Part shown: positions 1-12,900 of the stretch, piece after piece
How the letters are laid out: every line of letters starts with the position of its first letter
How positions within the stretch are numbered: position 1 is the stretch's first letter
Assembly: GCA_008828725.1 (NCBI GenBank)
Contig: MEHQ01000917.1
Span: forward strand, 1 to 64,000
DNA: 64,000 bases
Direction of reading: 5' to 3'
Source of the DNA: Saccharina japonica
Lineage: Eukaryota > Sar > Phaeophyceae > Laminariales > Laminariaceae
The notes under the pieces: model-generated
The model's input: the letters and a program-made list of their open reading frames with translations, nothing else
What the model was told of the DNA's origin: nothing
The model's database searches: none
Translations under genes and position numbers: made by a program

Positions 1-1998
1 CAAACCTCAATATTAAGGATTCTTTAAATAAAGCCACGCTGCGGCAGCTTTCAGAACTGTTTTTTGTCCGTTTGTGTCCGTTCGCGACCAGGGGGGTACA
101 CCCCCACGGGCACATACCCAACCATTATGAAGAGCATCTATTGATGCTTCAAAGGGCTTCGCCCTTCTCAGCATCAAATATCTCCTCATTATAATCGAGA
201 GTCACTTGAGTGTCATGATAATTTAATTATCGATAATTTAAATCAGACAAGCTGCAAGCTGAGAAGACGTGTGAGCGAGTGAGATACACCACGGGCTGCA
301 CCCTGTTTGTCGTCCATCTTGTTTCGCTTAGTCGCCAAGCCTGACGCGCGCTATCTACCAGGAGTGTACTATACCACCAATCTACAGCCAGCAGTAGACA
401 CAGCAGCAGCAGTACGAGCATCGTGCATGTACAACTACATCATCGTACCTTGACCATGCAAGAATAGAAAGACTTCTGCCCTCGTGTCAGGTGATCAGGT
501 ACACCTCGCCGAAAGATAACATCCCCATGGATCTTGCCCGGCGCTCCAGAGAAAGATGAAGACAGTGACACGCCCCTGCGATCAACACTGCGATTGTACT
601 GCTCAGTCCTGGGTGCTGACAGCCGTGCGGGGAGGCTCTGCCGTCTGGGCTGTTTCCTCACGGGCGAAGCCCCCTCTGCCGAACTCTGCTGTTGTTGCAG
701 GCGGGGCATCGAATCTGGCCTTCGAATATCCGAGAGCGAATGCCTTGTCCTCGACCTCGAAGGTGACTGCATCGTGTCTGCAACGTTGCAGTGGCAGGGG
801 CTCAGGGCACAGGGCCCAGGGCCGGTTGACTGGCCGGTCCAGCTAAAGCCTTGGACACTCCTGGCCTCTCTTCAACCCCACGCTTCCTCCGCCTCCCGCA
901 CCCTTGTCGGCGATTAACTTACACGCCCAACAGAGATGGGGTCGCTCAAACGGTCAAACAGGGTCTTCCCGCCCCGCGTCCTTTCGCGCAATTTTGGTGT
1001 TCGACTTTACAGAGGCATGTCTTGGGACGTACGTAACCGTTTCAGGTCTATCGTATCCCAGATGTTTTCTCGCCGCCCTCACCGCTCCACCCTCCACCCT
1101 CACACCCAAACAACAGGGTACTAGTGCCGCCCTCCCGGCTTGCCCCCTGCTGTATAACCCAAGGCTACGGGTATGGCGGAGGTTGCAAATGAAGCGGCGG
1201 AGCTCAAGCTGCACTCATGCATCGGGTTTACCGGTGAGCCAACAAGATCACAAAGGTGTCGATGCTGCTTTTTTTTTTAGTCCGCGTTTGCTTGCCGCCT
1301 GCGGAGGCATCGGAAATCGGCGCACACAGCACACACCTGGGCCCTGCCCCAACACGAGTCCTGTAGTTATGTGCAGCAATTGCCAAATACGACGTATGTG
1401 CAGTTGGGTAACCATCGATGTCAGCCTCGCCAATGTTCCCGAAGATAGGATGCGGATGATTCTTGGTGCTGCCGAGCCTTGCTTCGATGCAAGTTTTTAC
1501 GTTTTTACCCATGCCCCGACCGTATTTTGTACCACAGGTACCTCGTATATACGTAAATTATGTACCAGAGGGAGTAAAATATGAAGTCGATATCATACTC
1601 GTACCTAGAGCTACGAGTACCGGTATGCACGTAAGTATCGTATGCACTGATTTGGTGTTTCTCTGGCTTCGCTGAGCGTCCCAGTGTCGTTGTTCGATGC
1701 CCCTGCAGCGCAGCGCTGGAAGACTGTCGAAGAAAAGTACATGCTATATCCGCACCTTGTCAAATACCTGGTACGTACATGTTTTGCCAGTGTAAACTCT
1801 GTCCTCGAGTACTTATTACTCGAAACCCATGTTTTACGAGGGACAACTTTGGATTGGTAAATCTGGACGTATGATACGTATTATACGTACGAGCTGGTCT
1901 GGACGAGAGCAGAACGACGTACAGTTAGTAGTTAAATGCTTTTTCGCAGCTCAGTTTTACGACTTTCGAACTGAAATTGTGCATGGAGTTAGGCCTTA
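1..1998. other. Left-edge spacer, no gene recognised
   Basis: The stretch is GC-rich between about 530 and 1200 and has several open frames on both strands. None carries a domain I recognise or shows clear splice-joined partners. The frame at 440-772 on the minus strand is Ser/Arg/Gln-rich and could be an exon, but nothing confirms it. Palindromic GTACGTAC and ACGAGTAC motifs are frequent, as in the rest of the window. The first exon of CFAP52, which should encode about 15-25 residues, may lie here, but I could not find it. Confidence 0.4.
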
Positions 1999-2761
1999 GG
2001 GTGTGTCCAAACAGAATCGAAAATCGAAATCGAAAATCGAAATGAAAATAAACGAGGCGCTGATTGGTCCCTCGCTCACACATGTTCCCATTCGTTTTTT
2101 AGGTTCCGAGAAAATGAACGATTTACAACCCATTGCCGAAATCAAAAAGTTGACAGCTGAAAATCGAAAAGCAAATCGAAAGCACGAACAGCAACAATTC
2201 AGCGTGCTCTACTGGTCAGCGCAGCCACGTCAAAATATCATATCAGGACTGCCGCACGCAGCACGCAACCCACAGCTAGCACGCCAACACAGCCGCACAG
2301 ATCCCCCGTAAATAGCCAGCACGCCAACCACAACACCAGCCCAGACGCTCTAGGGCCTTTGTTTGCCGGCGTTCGAGCCAAAGCGAAGAGAAATTGAGTA
2401 GAGTTCAGCATCATGCCCTCGAGAATGAGGTTGAATGTTCGTTCTCAGTATAATTTGAATTTTGATCCCGGGGCGTCAAAGTTGGACACGCGACCACCTC
2501 CATGGGAGGCCCAACGACCTCCCGGTATCGAATTGTCGTCGCTTCTCCCTGCTCCTCTGGTGGGCCTGTGGTGCCGAGCGCTAGGTTGTCGGCATGTGTA
2601 CATAGTTGTGAACAGCCCATGGCTTGTGCTCTCAGTTGTTTTTCGCCTGGATCTTGCTGTTTCCCAATTCGTTTCTGTTTGGACACGTCGGCTAAAATGA
2701 TACCGAAAACGAAATGATTTCGATTTTCGATTTCGATTTTCGATTCTGTTTGGACACACCC
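1999..2761. mobile_element. TIR DNA element (PIF/Harbinger-like, non-autonomous)
   Basis: The element has a perfect 45-bp terminal inverted repeat. The left arm, 1999-2043, begins GGGTGTGTCCAAACAGAATC, and its exact reverse complement is at 2717-2761. Each end is flanked by the trinucleotide TTA (1996-1998 and 2762-2764), which fits the 3-bp TWA target duplication of PIF/Harbinger elements. The arms contain a short AATCGAAA iteration. The interior (about 670 bp) encodes no recognisable transposase, so this is a MITE-like derivative that would move only in trans. The superfamily is inferred from the target duplication alone. Confidence 0.75.
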
Positions 2762-2780
2762 TTAGTATACCCCAATGACT

Positions 2781-2904
2781 CAAGCGAAGACCTAAAAACA
2801 AATTGTGACTCGAAAAAAGTTATGACCATTTCAGAAACAATCCAATCGGGAAATCGGCGGGATTGTACGTTAAAAAAAACGATTTGATTTTAGGTCTTCG
2901 CTTG
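2781..2904. repeat. Short inverted repeat next to the TIR element
   Basis: The 17-base arm CAAGCGAAGACCTAAAA at 2781-2797 recurs as its exact reverse complement at 2888-2904, with about 90 bases between. It could be the remains of a small foldback element or a hairpin. No target duplication is obvious. Confidence 0.6.
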
Positions 2905-2999
2905 AAGCTCTGGACGAAAGCGATTCAAATCACGTGTCAAAAGTTCAGCCCAAAATTCGAAAAATTGAGCTGCGAAAACCGGATCTTGTGTCGCTCACC

Positions 3000-3306
3000 G
3001 AAGTATCTTAACTTTGTATTGCCGATCGTAAACACGCCATATCTCTTGACAGACGACGAACTAGGCGATGGTGAGGATATCGATTGTTTCGTAGTGCCTC
3101 AAGGAACGTTCACACGAAGTATCAGCGTCATCGGCAGTGCAGGTTTTTCGGACTTTCGTATAGACTTTAGTATCGACATACCTCCATATGCGACTTGATT
3201 TGCTGGGCATGGAGTTTCTCGACGACATCGACTTCGATTCCAAAACTGTTAACGTCTGCAAATGCGCTGCAGACGTACCAACGCAGCTGCCAAATTTGGA
3301 GTCCTA
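3000..3306 (+). pseudogene. Decayed retropepsin-like fragment
   Basis: The frame ending at 3198 and the frame opening at 3191 together read like the C-terminal half of a retroelement aspartic protease. The signs are LLTDDEL, then DFRIDFSIDIPP, then after a frame change the flap-distal LLGMEFL followed by IDFDSKTVNV. In retropepsins an ILGMDFL-type motif is followed by an ID-F-TV-V strand in just this way. The catalytic DTG triad is not intact: the expected position reads VNTPY. No LTR or reverse transcriptase was seen beside it. I take it as a relic of a retrotransposon. Confidence 0.4.
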
Positions 3307-3946
3307 ATCGTACCAAACGGTTGCGAAAACGCCTATTAAGTGAAATTCAGCTTTATAGCCGGACCAGCTCGTAGTCGTGAGATACAGCAGTTCGTAGAGG
3401 TTGTACTCGTTTATACGTGCAGCAGTACGTACGTAGCGTAAAGACGAACGTACTGTTATACGCCTCAGGCGGCCTGAATGCGTGACTATCGGGCAGACAT
3501 ACCCTGCACCCGAGCACCCTTTTTTGCTGTGTTGACCATGGCGCCAACTCCTCAACACCCAATAAACCCCAGCCGCCAATATGTAGATACATATCATACG
3601 ATATGTAAACCAAAGTCGAGTCTCCCACCAAGTTCGTAGATCAGCAGCCGTCGTCGACTCCAGATCAACCATTAATAGTTGCGCAATTACCTCCGATCGC
3701 CCTTACAAAAAACGGAAAGCATCAAAACGATAACTTAGAACGGAACCCCCCCTGTTGTAAAAACGTGATGGTTGATGACGCAGAGCGCAGAAAGAAATCG
3801 CGGCGGGTTTCTCAACAGGGGAGTGGCGTTTTTACCTCGAGATCGTGCGTGCCCCACGAGCGCTTGCAAGGCGGACGTGCCACACACACGACGTCTATCT
3901 CCGTAAATACATAACGACCCCTCCAATGACCTATCCCCTCTCGCAG
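3307..3946. other. Spacer or first intron of CFAP52
   Basis: I see no gene here. The first recognised CFAP52 exon begins after the acceptor TCGCAG at 3941-3946 and needs one base from an upstream exon, so at least part of this stretch should be intronic. Confidence 0.4.
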
Positions 3947-6900
3947 GCAAGGTGCTAGGAGGCATGAAGCTTACCCCCTGCGGCGGCTACATGGTATACC
4001 CTCTGGGGTCCATCCTGGTGGTACGGAGCATGGCCGGTAAAAACAAGCAGGCGTTCTTGGAGGGGCACACAGCCGACATATCATGTGTCGCCATGACCTC
4101 CGATGGTTCTCGCATTGTCTCTGGACAGGTGGGTGTGTTTTTCGGACCGATTGACCGGTAAATAGTGCGGTTGTCTTGGCCGGGGGTTCAGTATGAGGGG
4201 CGAATAAACCCGCTGGGTTCGTTTGCAAGCACGATGGATGAAGAAACTACTACTGCTGTATGCTCGCGACAAAATCACATAGTAGCAACTGCGTGACGTT
4301 ACGAAGCTAGATTCGAAAGAGTACAATAACAGCACTGGTGCAAAAGGGATCATCCTTCTCACCTCGTTTCCCTCCTCCACGTGCACAGAGGTTCTCAAAG
4401 TACTGAGAAGCCTACACCCTGGCTCTCTTAGCAAGAATGTTAGAAGAGTCAGGCGAGAGTGGATGCAAGAGTACGGTGCCGGCCACAACGATGGCGCCAT
4501 TAGGAAGGACCTTAGGCGGGTGCTCAAAGTCATAAAGAGTGAGGGTGCTCAAAGGGATTGCCCTCGAATTCCAATCAGTTCGTGAGAATAACAGCAACAA
4601 CAACCGGCTACACCAGGTAACCGGTCCATAGCAACTTAACCTAAGTTGGTGCTGACTACTCGTATAAGTAGATGGCCTGTTTGTTGGGGCGCCCCTGCTG
4701 GCGAACGCCTCCACGTTGCGTAGTAGTTGTGCCTCGACTCTGCTTACTTGGCGCTTGAGGATCAGAAGCATTTATTTACAAGGATCGGTGATGACCGTGA
4801 TATAGCATCGTCGATACGCAATATCGCTGTTCCTTGCTCTGCTGCAATTCCCTTCGATCAAAAAAACATTTGCTGAAGTTTGGTCCTTCGAGAATTCAGC
4901 GTCATTTGTTCAAGATCTCGGCTGAATAATACATTTATATATAGACGCTCACAGGCCACCCGTGATGGCATGCTCATACGAGCCACACGTTTCCGTGTGA
5001 TCTCTTGGATGGGTTTGCCCAACGTGTTCCCGTAGTACGCAAGTGTCTATTTCCAATGCCTCGCGCGGACGACCGCCTATTCTTGACACAGGCGAACCAC
5101 ATGGGTGTGAAGGCGGACTTGTGTGTGTGGGACCTGGTCCAAGCCCAGGCTAACTGCGATGCCGGCAAGTCAAGTGGACCCGGCGTGCTGATTCACCGCT
5201 TGAAGCAGCACCTGGGGCACGTCCGGGCAGTGGATTTCAGGTGACATAACGGCGACGTTATCTATTACCCCCCTCTCTCCCTCTCTCGGAGTGATCGTGA
5301 GACCGCTGCTGATGAAACCGGCTAATCTACTATTACAAATAGTGTTCGTCGTAGGGGGCTAACTTCCTGGTTACCTTTTCCATCTTGTATGCAGGAACAG
5401 GAAACCGAAACGATGAAATGACGGGGGCCTATGCCTCGCCAGCCTTTTGTCACCCACACTTTACAACGCTGTTAATTTCGCTCTACTATGCGGAGGGTGA
5501 TACGCTCCCAACAGCCACACTTAGGCTGTGAGCAGGCACTGTTGTAGCATACAGTGTGAAGAAGATAGTCAAGATGTTTTTATCATGTCGTGCCGGAAAT
5601 ATGTAGGCAAAGACAATGTGGAAAGGTGGAGTGAGCATGAAGGCCAACGCTCCACAGCGAAGCAACAACTCCTCGTCGGCGTATCTCCTCGTAGTGACTA
5701 CTCGTACTCGTAATGCTCCGTCAGACTGCTCGTATATGTAACCGTCAGGCTACTCGTATGTAACCGCCACTTATCGTTGGACTATTTGATGAGACAAGCT
5801 GTATCGAACACTCTCCCTGGGGCCGATCAACTACGGTAACAAGCCTGACACAACAATCATGTACAACACCGGAAAAAATTAGTATCCCTAACATGAAATC
5901 GTGATTCACAATTTGCTCTGCCAATAGCCTTCGTGACGATGTCGGCATGTTGGTCCTCCATCCGGGGGTGCTTAACCGATAAGTCCCCCGTCCCCCCCCA
6001 ACTCGCGCAAAACATGGTACCTTACGTCGACGTGTTTACTGTTGGCGGGCTCAAGAGGTTTCTGGTCAAGTCTATCGCCCCTTTGTTGTCTTCAAATACC
6101 CCAATACTCGGTGACCCCATACTGGGCATCAGGACAACCAACACTCCTCTCACGTAGGGCTTCCTTCACCCCGTTGGTCATTGCTACGTACTTCGCCTCG
6201 GTGGTGGGTAGGTTAACGCACTTGTGCGCCCTAGAGAACAAGGACACAACCGTGCCTCCACAACAGATGGCTACACCTGATACCGAACGCCTATCGTCGG
6301 CCTTGTGGGCGTAGTCTGTGTCCACGTACGTCTCTAGGTGGTACTCCAACTGCACATCTTCCCAATTGCTTCCCATCCTAAACATTAGGCCCAAGTGGGC
6401 CGTAACGTTCAAGCATTCTACGAAATCCCTAGCCGATTTCACGTGTAGTTATTTAGCGTCGTACGAGAACCGCGCAATCACTCGCACTTCGTTGAAGATG
6501 TCCGTCCTCGTCTGATTCAAAATCCACAATAGCCTCCCCACTATTTCGCAAACATTCGCGTCCACCACAGTTTCCTCGCCACTCACGTGCCTGAGGTCCG
6601 CCGACGGTGAAGCGGGGATGGGACTTGTTGTTGTCATACCGAAACGTTTGACAGCATTCTGGAAAATGCGTCTGCACAATCCCCAGCGTGCCCTTCTCGC
6701 TATCCCTTTTGTACTCGCTACCCATGCACGACATAAATTAACTGAGATGGTTCGTAGGGAAATGTCTTACTTAGATCTGCCACTGCCGAATATGTGATCT
6801 GTTTGGTGGTCGCGATCTTGACGTCATTCACATGGACGACCAACATAGCTAACCTCGCCATCCAAAACCAGTCGAAACCCGCACGGGTCTATCAAGCACT

Positions 6901-9900
6901 GGTCAAAACCACACTCGACCAAGGTTGACGACAGGAGCTTATACCACGAGCGACCACTCTGATTCAGCCATAAATAGCCTTGTTGAGGCGAACTACCTCA
7001 CTCGGCAACCGCCCACACCCAGCGGGCAATCTCAGGAAAATCTTGGTATCCAACTCAGACTGTACAAAGGCCTGATCAAAGTCAAAATGCCTGAAATCCA
7101 AGTCAAGTTCGCATGTCATTGCTGCGACAAGTCTGTTAGACGTGGTTGATGCAGTGGGGGCAAAAGTATCAACATAATCAACTCCCTCGTTATGGTTGTA
7201 GCCCTTAGTTGGTAGCTATCAATCTCGCCTTAGCTCTCTCGATCATGCCATGTTCGTCACCCTTCCACTTCAAGATCCCACCTCGAGTCCACAACAATAC
7301 TACCATTTGGGAATTTCAGAAATCTCAGCAAAAGTTCCGGCGGCCTCTGGCCCATCAAATTCCGATTCCATCGCCTCCGTCCAGTTGCCCGAATGCCTTG
7401 ACGAGCATGCTGCGGAGTACGATGCTGATTCCGGTTCCTCCTCTTTTACAAGGCAATCCGGCACCTTTGTCTTTCCACACCCTACCTCTTTCGACGCCAG
7501 TAGCGCCTGGTATATAAGGCTTCCTTCACAGAGCCCGATCAGCTTCTCTAGGAATGACAAAAGTAGGTAGGGGGTGTGAATCGCAATCTGGTAAGGACAC
7601 TATCAAACGACTACGAAATGGAACAATGGGCCATGTTGTACCGAGAAGACGTCGAGAGAATAGATATAGAAAGTATCATTCGGCAGCGACACTTGAACCT
7701 CCTTGCCCCCGGAGAAGAACGTAGGACAGGCCCTTGTGTCGAACGCACAGGGCAGCAGCAATACGAGTACATGTTCCATTTCTTAGTCGTTAGTTTGTGT
7801 CCTTACCAGCATGCGATTCACATCCTCTACCGACCTCGTCACTCCGAGAGAAGCAAGCACTCCAACGTACCTGCGCACTTCCCACTACCAGCCTCTTCCT
7901 TTCCGACCAGAGTTGTAGGCGGTCTAGTTCCTCAATCCAGTTCTGGTGATCATCTCTTCCAGCTATCAAAATCGGTGGTCTTGTTGCGTCATCATTATTT
8001 CGATGGAGTCCATCATCCTGCTGTCGTTCGCCGGCGGGACCTCTTCTCGACCTCCACCGCCTACGCTTGGAATAGGCAGGCAGTTCGATCACACTTACTT
8101 TCGCTAACGTGTTGATTTCGCTCTGCTATGCGAAGGATGATACGCTCCCAACATCCACACTTGGGCCGTAAGCAAGGCACTGGTGTAACACAAAGTGTGG
8201 AGAAGATAGTTTACGATGTCTTTCTTATGTTGTCCCGGAGAGATGTAGGCAAAGCCAAGACGGAAAAGTGGAGTGAGCACGAGGGTCAACGCTCCACGGC
8301 TTGGCAACAACTCCTCGTCGTCGTATTTACCTCCTCGTAGTATCTACTTGTCAATGTTCCGTCAGGCTACTCGTACACGTAACCGCCAGACTACTCGTAC
8401 GTAACCGTCACTTCTTGTTGGACTGTTCGGGGAGACAAGCTGTATCGAACAACGCAGTCATACTGCTGTAGCTCTAATCTAGGGCTACACCAAATTTGGC
8501 ATTTCGACAGCTGGTGCCACTTTGTACGTATAGCGGATGAGGCGATGTGGCGTTTCGTCTCGCAAATTGTAATAAATAGTGTCAAAGTTACCGATGCCGG
8601 CTCGACCTCGATCTCGACCTTGGCCTCGCCTCGCCTCGCCCCGCCTCGCAGCTACGACGGGAAGTACTTCGCGTCCCTGGGTGGCCAGGACGACAACTCC
8701 GTGGTCATCTGGGAGACACAGACGGGCCGGGCCGTCTGCGGCTCCCCGGCGGCCCAGGACTCGGCCCTGAGCGTGAAGTGGCTGCACCACCGCAACGACC
8801 GCTTCGTGACCGCAGGAAACTTCCACCTCAGGGTGTGGCAGGTCGACGTGTCGATTCCCAAGGTGAGAGCGGGGGGGCTGGCTGTCGTGGATGGAGTTGG
8901 AGAGGGCAGGGGGGGGGGGAAGGGGTGTTCGCTTCGTTTTCTTCGAGGGGTGCGGTTGTGATGGCCTTGCCGCGTGTGCTGACCTAGCCGTGATAAAAAT
9001 GACGCCGCTGCGGCTCGGAAATAAAGCACATCTTTATAACTCAAAACAAAATGATCAGGAATCAGTCTCCGAAAGTAAAAAATACTAAGCGGCGGCGAAT
9101 GTTTTGCAGATAGGGTTTTGGAGAAAGATCGCTCTGGACAAGCGCGTTCCGTTGTCACAGAAATTTGCTGCAAGTTGGGTGTGAAGCACTAGACATGTAC
9201 ATATGTACTTGTACCCTCTCATTCCCGACCGCTCGTGGCAGAGAGGGACGAGACGAACGCCGGCAAGCTCTCTCTCTCTCTGGTACATACGTTGATTCCT
9301 ACTCCTAGGTGGGACGTACGTTTGTGAATCGCGCGGCAATCGTTTTGCACCTCTCTGTACACCCACCCGCCCACCCCACCCCAGCCCATCGTGCCTTATA
9401 TTTTATCGCGAGAAGGGATCATCGTTTTCTTCTCTTGTCGACTCGTGTCGAATTTACGCGTCATTCAAAACCTCCCACATGATAGACACACCTCGACAGC
9501 AAGGTTGATAGCTGACACAGAACGCCACCCCACGCCGCGCTCTGCTACCCAACGGTTACATAATATTGGTGTGAGGCTACTTGCGCAGTCCCCACCTCAC
9601 TCCACCCCACCCCACCCTACCTTACTCCACCCTATGCCGCTTCTCCGTCGACCGTCTGCTCGCAGGTGCACGCCGTGGACGCCCAGATGGGCGGCATGCG
9701 ACGCGCGATCGAGTGCATCAGCATCACGGACGACGACAAGCACGCCTACTGCGGCACTCGCACGGGCGACGTGCTCAAGTTTAAGATCGACCGAGACGAT
9801 ATCCGGGTACGTACGTACGTACGTACGTACGAGTCATTTTTTTTTGTTTTATACGTACTGAGCATCGCCTGATCGAAACGTGTGATGCATGTGTTATTTA

Positions 9901-12900
9901 TTTTCACTAACTCTCCCGCTGTACGTACGAAGTTTGTTTTTGTTTTCTTGCGTAGCAACACTATTGCGCCAACGCGGAAGACAGAGTGAAGCCCCAAGTG
10001 ACAGGAAAACCGATAAAATTCGTTGCGGCTACACTTTTAGGAGTAGTAGTGTACCATTTGAAGACAGTATGTGGCTTACCAAGATGTTTTAGGAGTAAAA
10101 ATGGGCACGAACACTACGTTTACTCTTGAGCTTTCGTGTCACCAGCCACCGTCGAGCTGCGAGCCGAAGTGTACCGCCTTGCGGCCAGTTTACCCGAGGG
10201 GGGTCGACGCGGTGACGAACAGACCGCACTCCGTTCTACAAGCGAGGCTGCCACTAGCAAAACGTATGCCAGTACCGTTGGCCACGCCGTCAAGGGTTGT
10301 CCGTACGTATCCGGTGGGTATTGCGCAGGTAGCGCTCGGGTCATCTGTATGCCTTCGCCACACCTACGTATCCTTAACATCGTTACCCCCTTCGCCGGGT
10401 CCCCTCCCCTCCTCGTCTCCGCACTATCAAGACAACGACTCAAGTCAACGCCCCCTCGCCACCGCTACATGTCCTTAACAGCACGACCCCCTCCCTCCCG
10501 GGGGTCCCCTCCTCCCACTGTCTCCGCATTGTCATGCCATAACGTGGATGCCTCGTCGGGGTTGCCCCTATCCATGCAGTACTTCAACGATCCGGACACC
10601 ATTCGACCCACCCTGGCGAGCTACAGCCTCGACAAGTTCGGCAAGGGGGTGCGGTCGGTGTGCTGCGTGCTCAACCCTGACACCGGGAATACGAACACCC
10701 TCGTGGGTGGCGGGGACGGGACCGTCAGCTTCATCAACCAGTCTCTGAACAAGGTCGGAGATGTGAACGCCGTGAACCGTGTCCCGAGTAATCGCTACCC
10801 CCCCCCCCCCCCCCCCCTCCCCCCTATAAGTATATTATACATTTACAGGTTGGGTTGGCGTCGCTTGGCGACGACGCTGTAAAACATGCCTCTCACTGCG
10901 TGAGCAGACAACCAGGGTACCGTTTTTTTTTTTTTGTCTTTGGCGGTCACCCAGGCTGGCGGTCTGGTTAGATCATTTGTGCGTGGTTGATAAGCTCAAC
11001 TCCGCACAAGGGGAATGATAGTATCACGTAGTGTGATATGGCGAGGTATCCTTGAGGCAGATACATAGTAATACCCATTGCTGTCTCTGGAAGTGGCCAC
11101 ACCAGATATTAAATTAACTCATTAAAGCTGTCGTCCATATGCAAGTCCGCCTCAGAGGCGGTTCTTAGCAGGATGCAGCTCACCCTCCGTGCGACTCGCC
11201 CAATACCTCACGGCGCTTCGCGCTTGGTGCAAGCAATGTCTGCCTGGTTGGTGAAAACCCAACGTGCTCCGTCCCGGCATTGTAGGGATGCGAGGGTCTA
11301 TGGTCATACGACTACGGCCGTGCACGACATGAGTACACCCCCCACCCCCCCCCACCCCGCGTCTGGTCGGTGAAAACCCGACATTCTCCGTCCCGGCATT
11401 GTAGGGATGCGAGGTTCTATGGTCATACGACTACGGCCATGCATGAAAATGAAGTACACCCCCCCCCCCCGTAGCAGCCACTGCTCGCGCGGGGGGAGGG
11501 CAAGGCGCAGCCTGTTTTTACCCGCTGGTATTGTGCACGTAGACCTATGATAGATGCTGTTGTAGTCGCAAAAAATGAAGCGTCGCCAGATGGTTTGATG
11601 CGACGACCTTTTGCTTTGATGGCACGCGCGAGAGAAAACAGAGGAACCACACAACAGAAGGCCCCTTGCGCGTGACTCGTACAGCAGTATGTAGAGACCT
11701 GGAAAAAACGAAACAAGGAATCGAACACGCCCGTATCAACCAAGGACGCAGCCAGCAATATGTTTTCGTCTTAGCCTTCGTGCGTGCGACGCCCTGATCT
11801 TGACTAACCCCGAAAATGAAGCCCCAGTCCATGCTCACTCCGTGTTGACCAACCTTACCAGACAACGATGAGAGTCGTTCACAGCAGTTACAATAACTCG
11901 CCGCTACACTTGCGTGAGTGGAGACCGCGAAAATCCCCCCCCACCACCGCTGCCGCTGTTGCGTTCACCGCTGGGGCGGCTAGCGCTTTTGCTCGAAGTC
12001 CAACCCCAGCTGCTGCTAGCCCTGAACCCTGTTGAACATCAAATAGCCGCTAATCGGACGTATTATCTTATTTATTGGTGGGATAATTCTTGCGCCGGTA
12101 CTACTGCCGCCGCCGTCAACAGGTCGCGGGGAAACAGTGCGAGCTAATGGGTGCCGTGACATCAATAGCTGTGTGTCCGGGGAACAAGGGCTTCTTCGTC
12201 GGGACTTCGCTCGCAAACAGGTGCACGCCACATGCAGGGTTTCCACCCGGGGCTGAAGGCGGCACTAGCCCCCCCCCCCCAAGGATTGGTCGAGGTAGCT
12301 TTTGGGAAGGGCGGGGCATGTCTTACATCATGGCACGGAGCAGCAGAAACCGCTCTCCGCGCCAATGTGGACGGGAGCGTGGAATCACGACTGCGCGTTG
12401 TTGTCCGTGCGTGCAGTAAAGCATTGTTGTTGCGACCCACCCGCCGCTCGAATGATATATTAATAGTGCTGCGTTGAATGGAGCTCTTGAAATTGAGCGT
12501 TCGCACCATTCCTGGCCCTTTGGAACTGACCGTGTGCAACGTGCCCGGCTCTCCTTGGTTCCCCCACTCTACGCGACGCTACGCAACTCAAAAAACAAAA
12601 ACGAAACAAAACGAAAAAGGTACTGGGTGACGATGGACATGGAGACGGAGCTCCGCGGCACCTGCCACTTCGCGCGGGTGAACGACGTCATATTTCCCGC
12701 CGGCTGCTCGGACCTGTTCATCACGTGCTCGATCGCCGACATACGCGTCTGGAACGCCGTCCTTCGGCAGGAGCTACTGCGGATCCAGGTACCCGTGCGA
12801 CCGGCCTACCTGTCTGCCTGGTTACCCCCGCTCCTGTTAGCAAGCGAGGGAACAGAAAAAAAAAAACACAGCAGGAGGAATAATCCCGGGGTACAGCCAT

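Larger units (their letters stand above)
5470..8451 (-). mobile_element. Ty1/copia LTR retrotransposon, decayed, inside a CFAP52 intron
   Basis: Two direct LTRs (5470-5810 and 8110-8451) enclose about 2.3 kb with copia-type reverse transcriptase and RNase H remnants on the minus strand, so the element lies antisense to CFAP52. The base string ACGC (or AACGC, as one A is ambiguous) precedes the left LTR at 5465-5469 and follows the right one at 8452-8455, consistent with a target-site duplication. On the element's own strand a purine-rich CAGGGAGAG immediately precedes the 3' LTR, as a polypurine tract should. The interior is too short for gag, protease and integrase, and pol is broken by frameshifts and stops, so the element is not autonomous. 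Confidence 0.88.

Noticed and set aside
2003..2801. Open frames inside the TIR element as a transposase
   Set aside because: They lack any DDE/D or Myb-like pattern and partly overlap the inverted repeats.
3100..3140. SVIGSAG before a GTTTTT donor as CFAP52 exon 1
   Set aside because: The phase fits, but the surrounding frame reads as a retropepsin and continues past the donor. The donor is weak.
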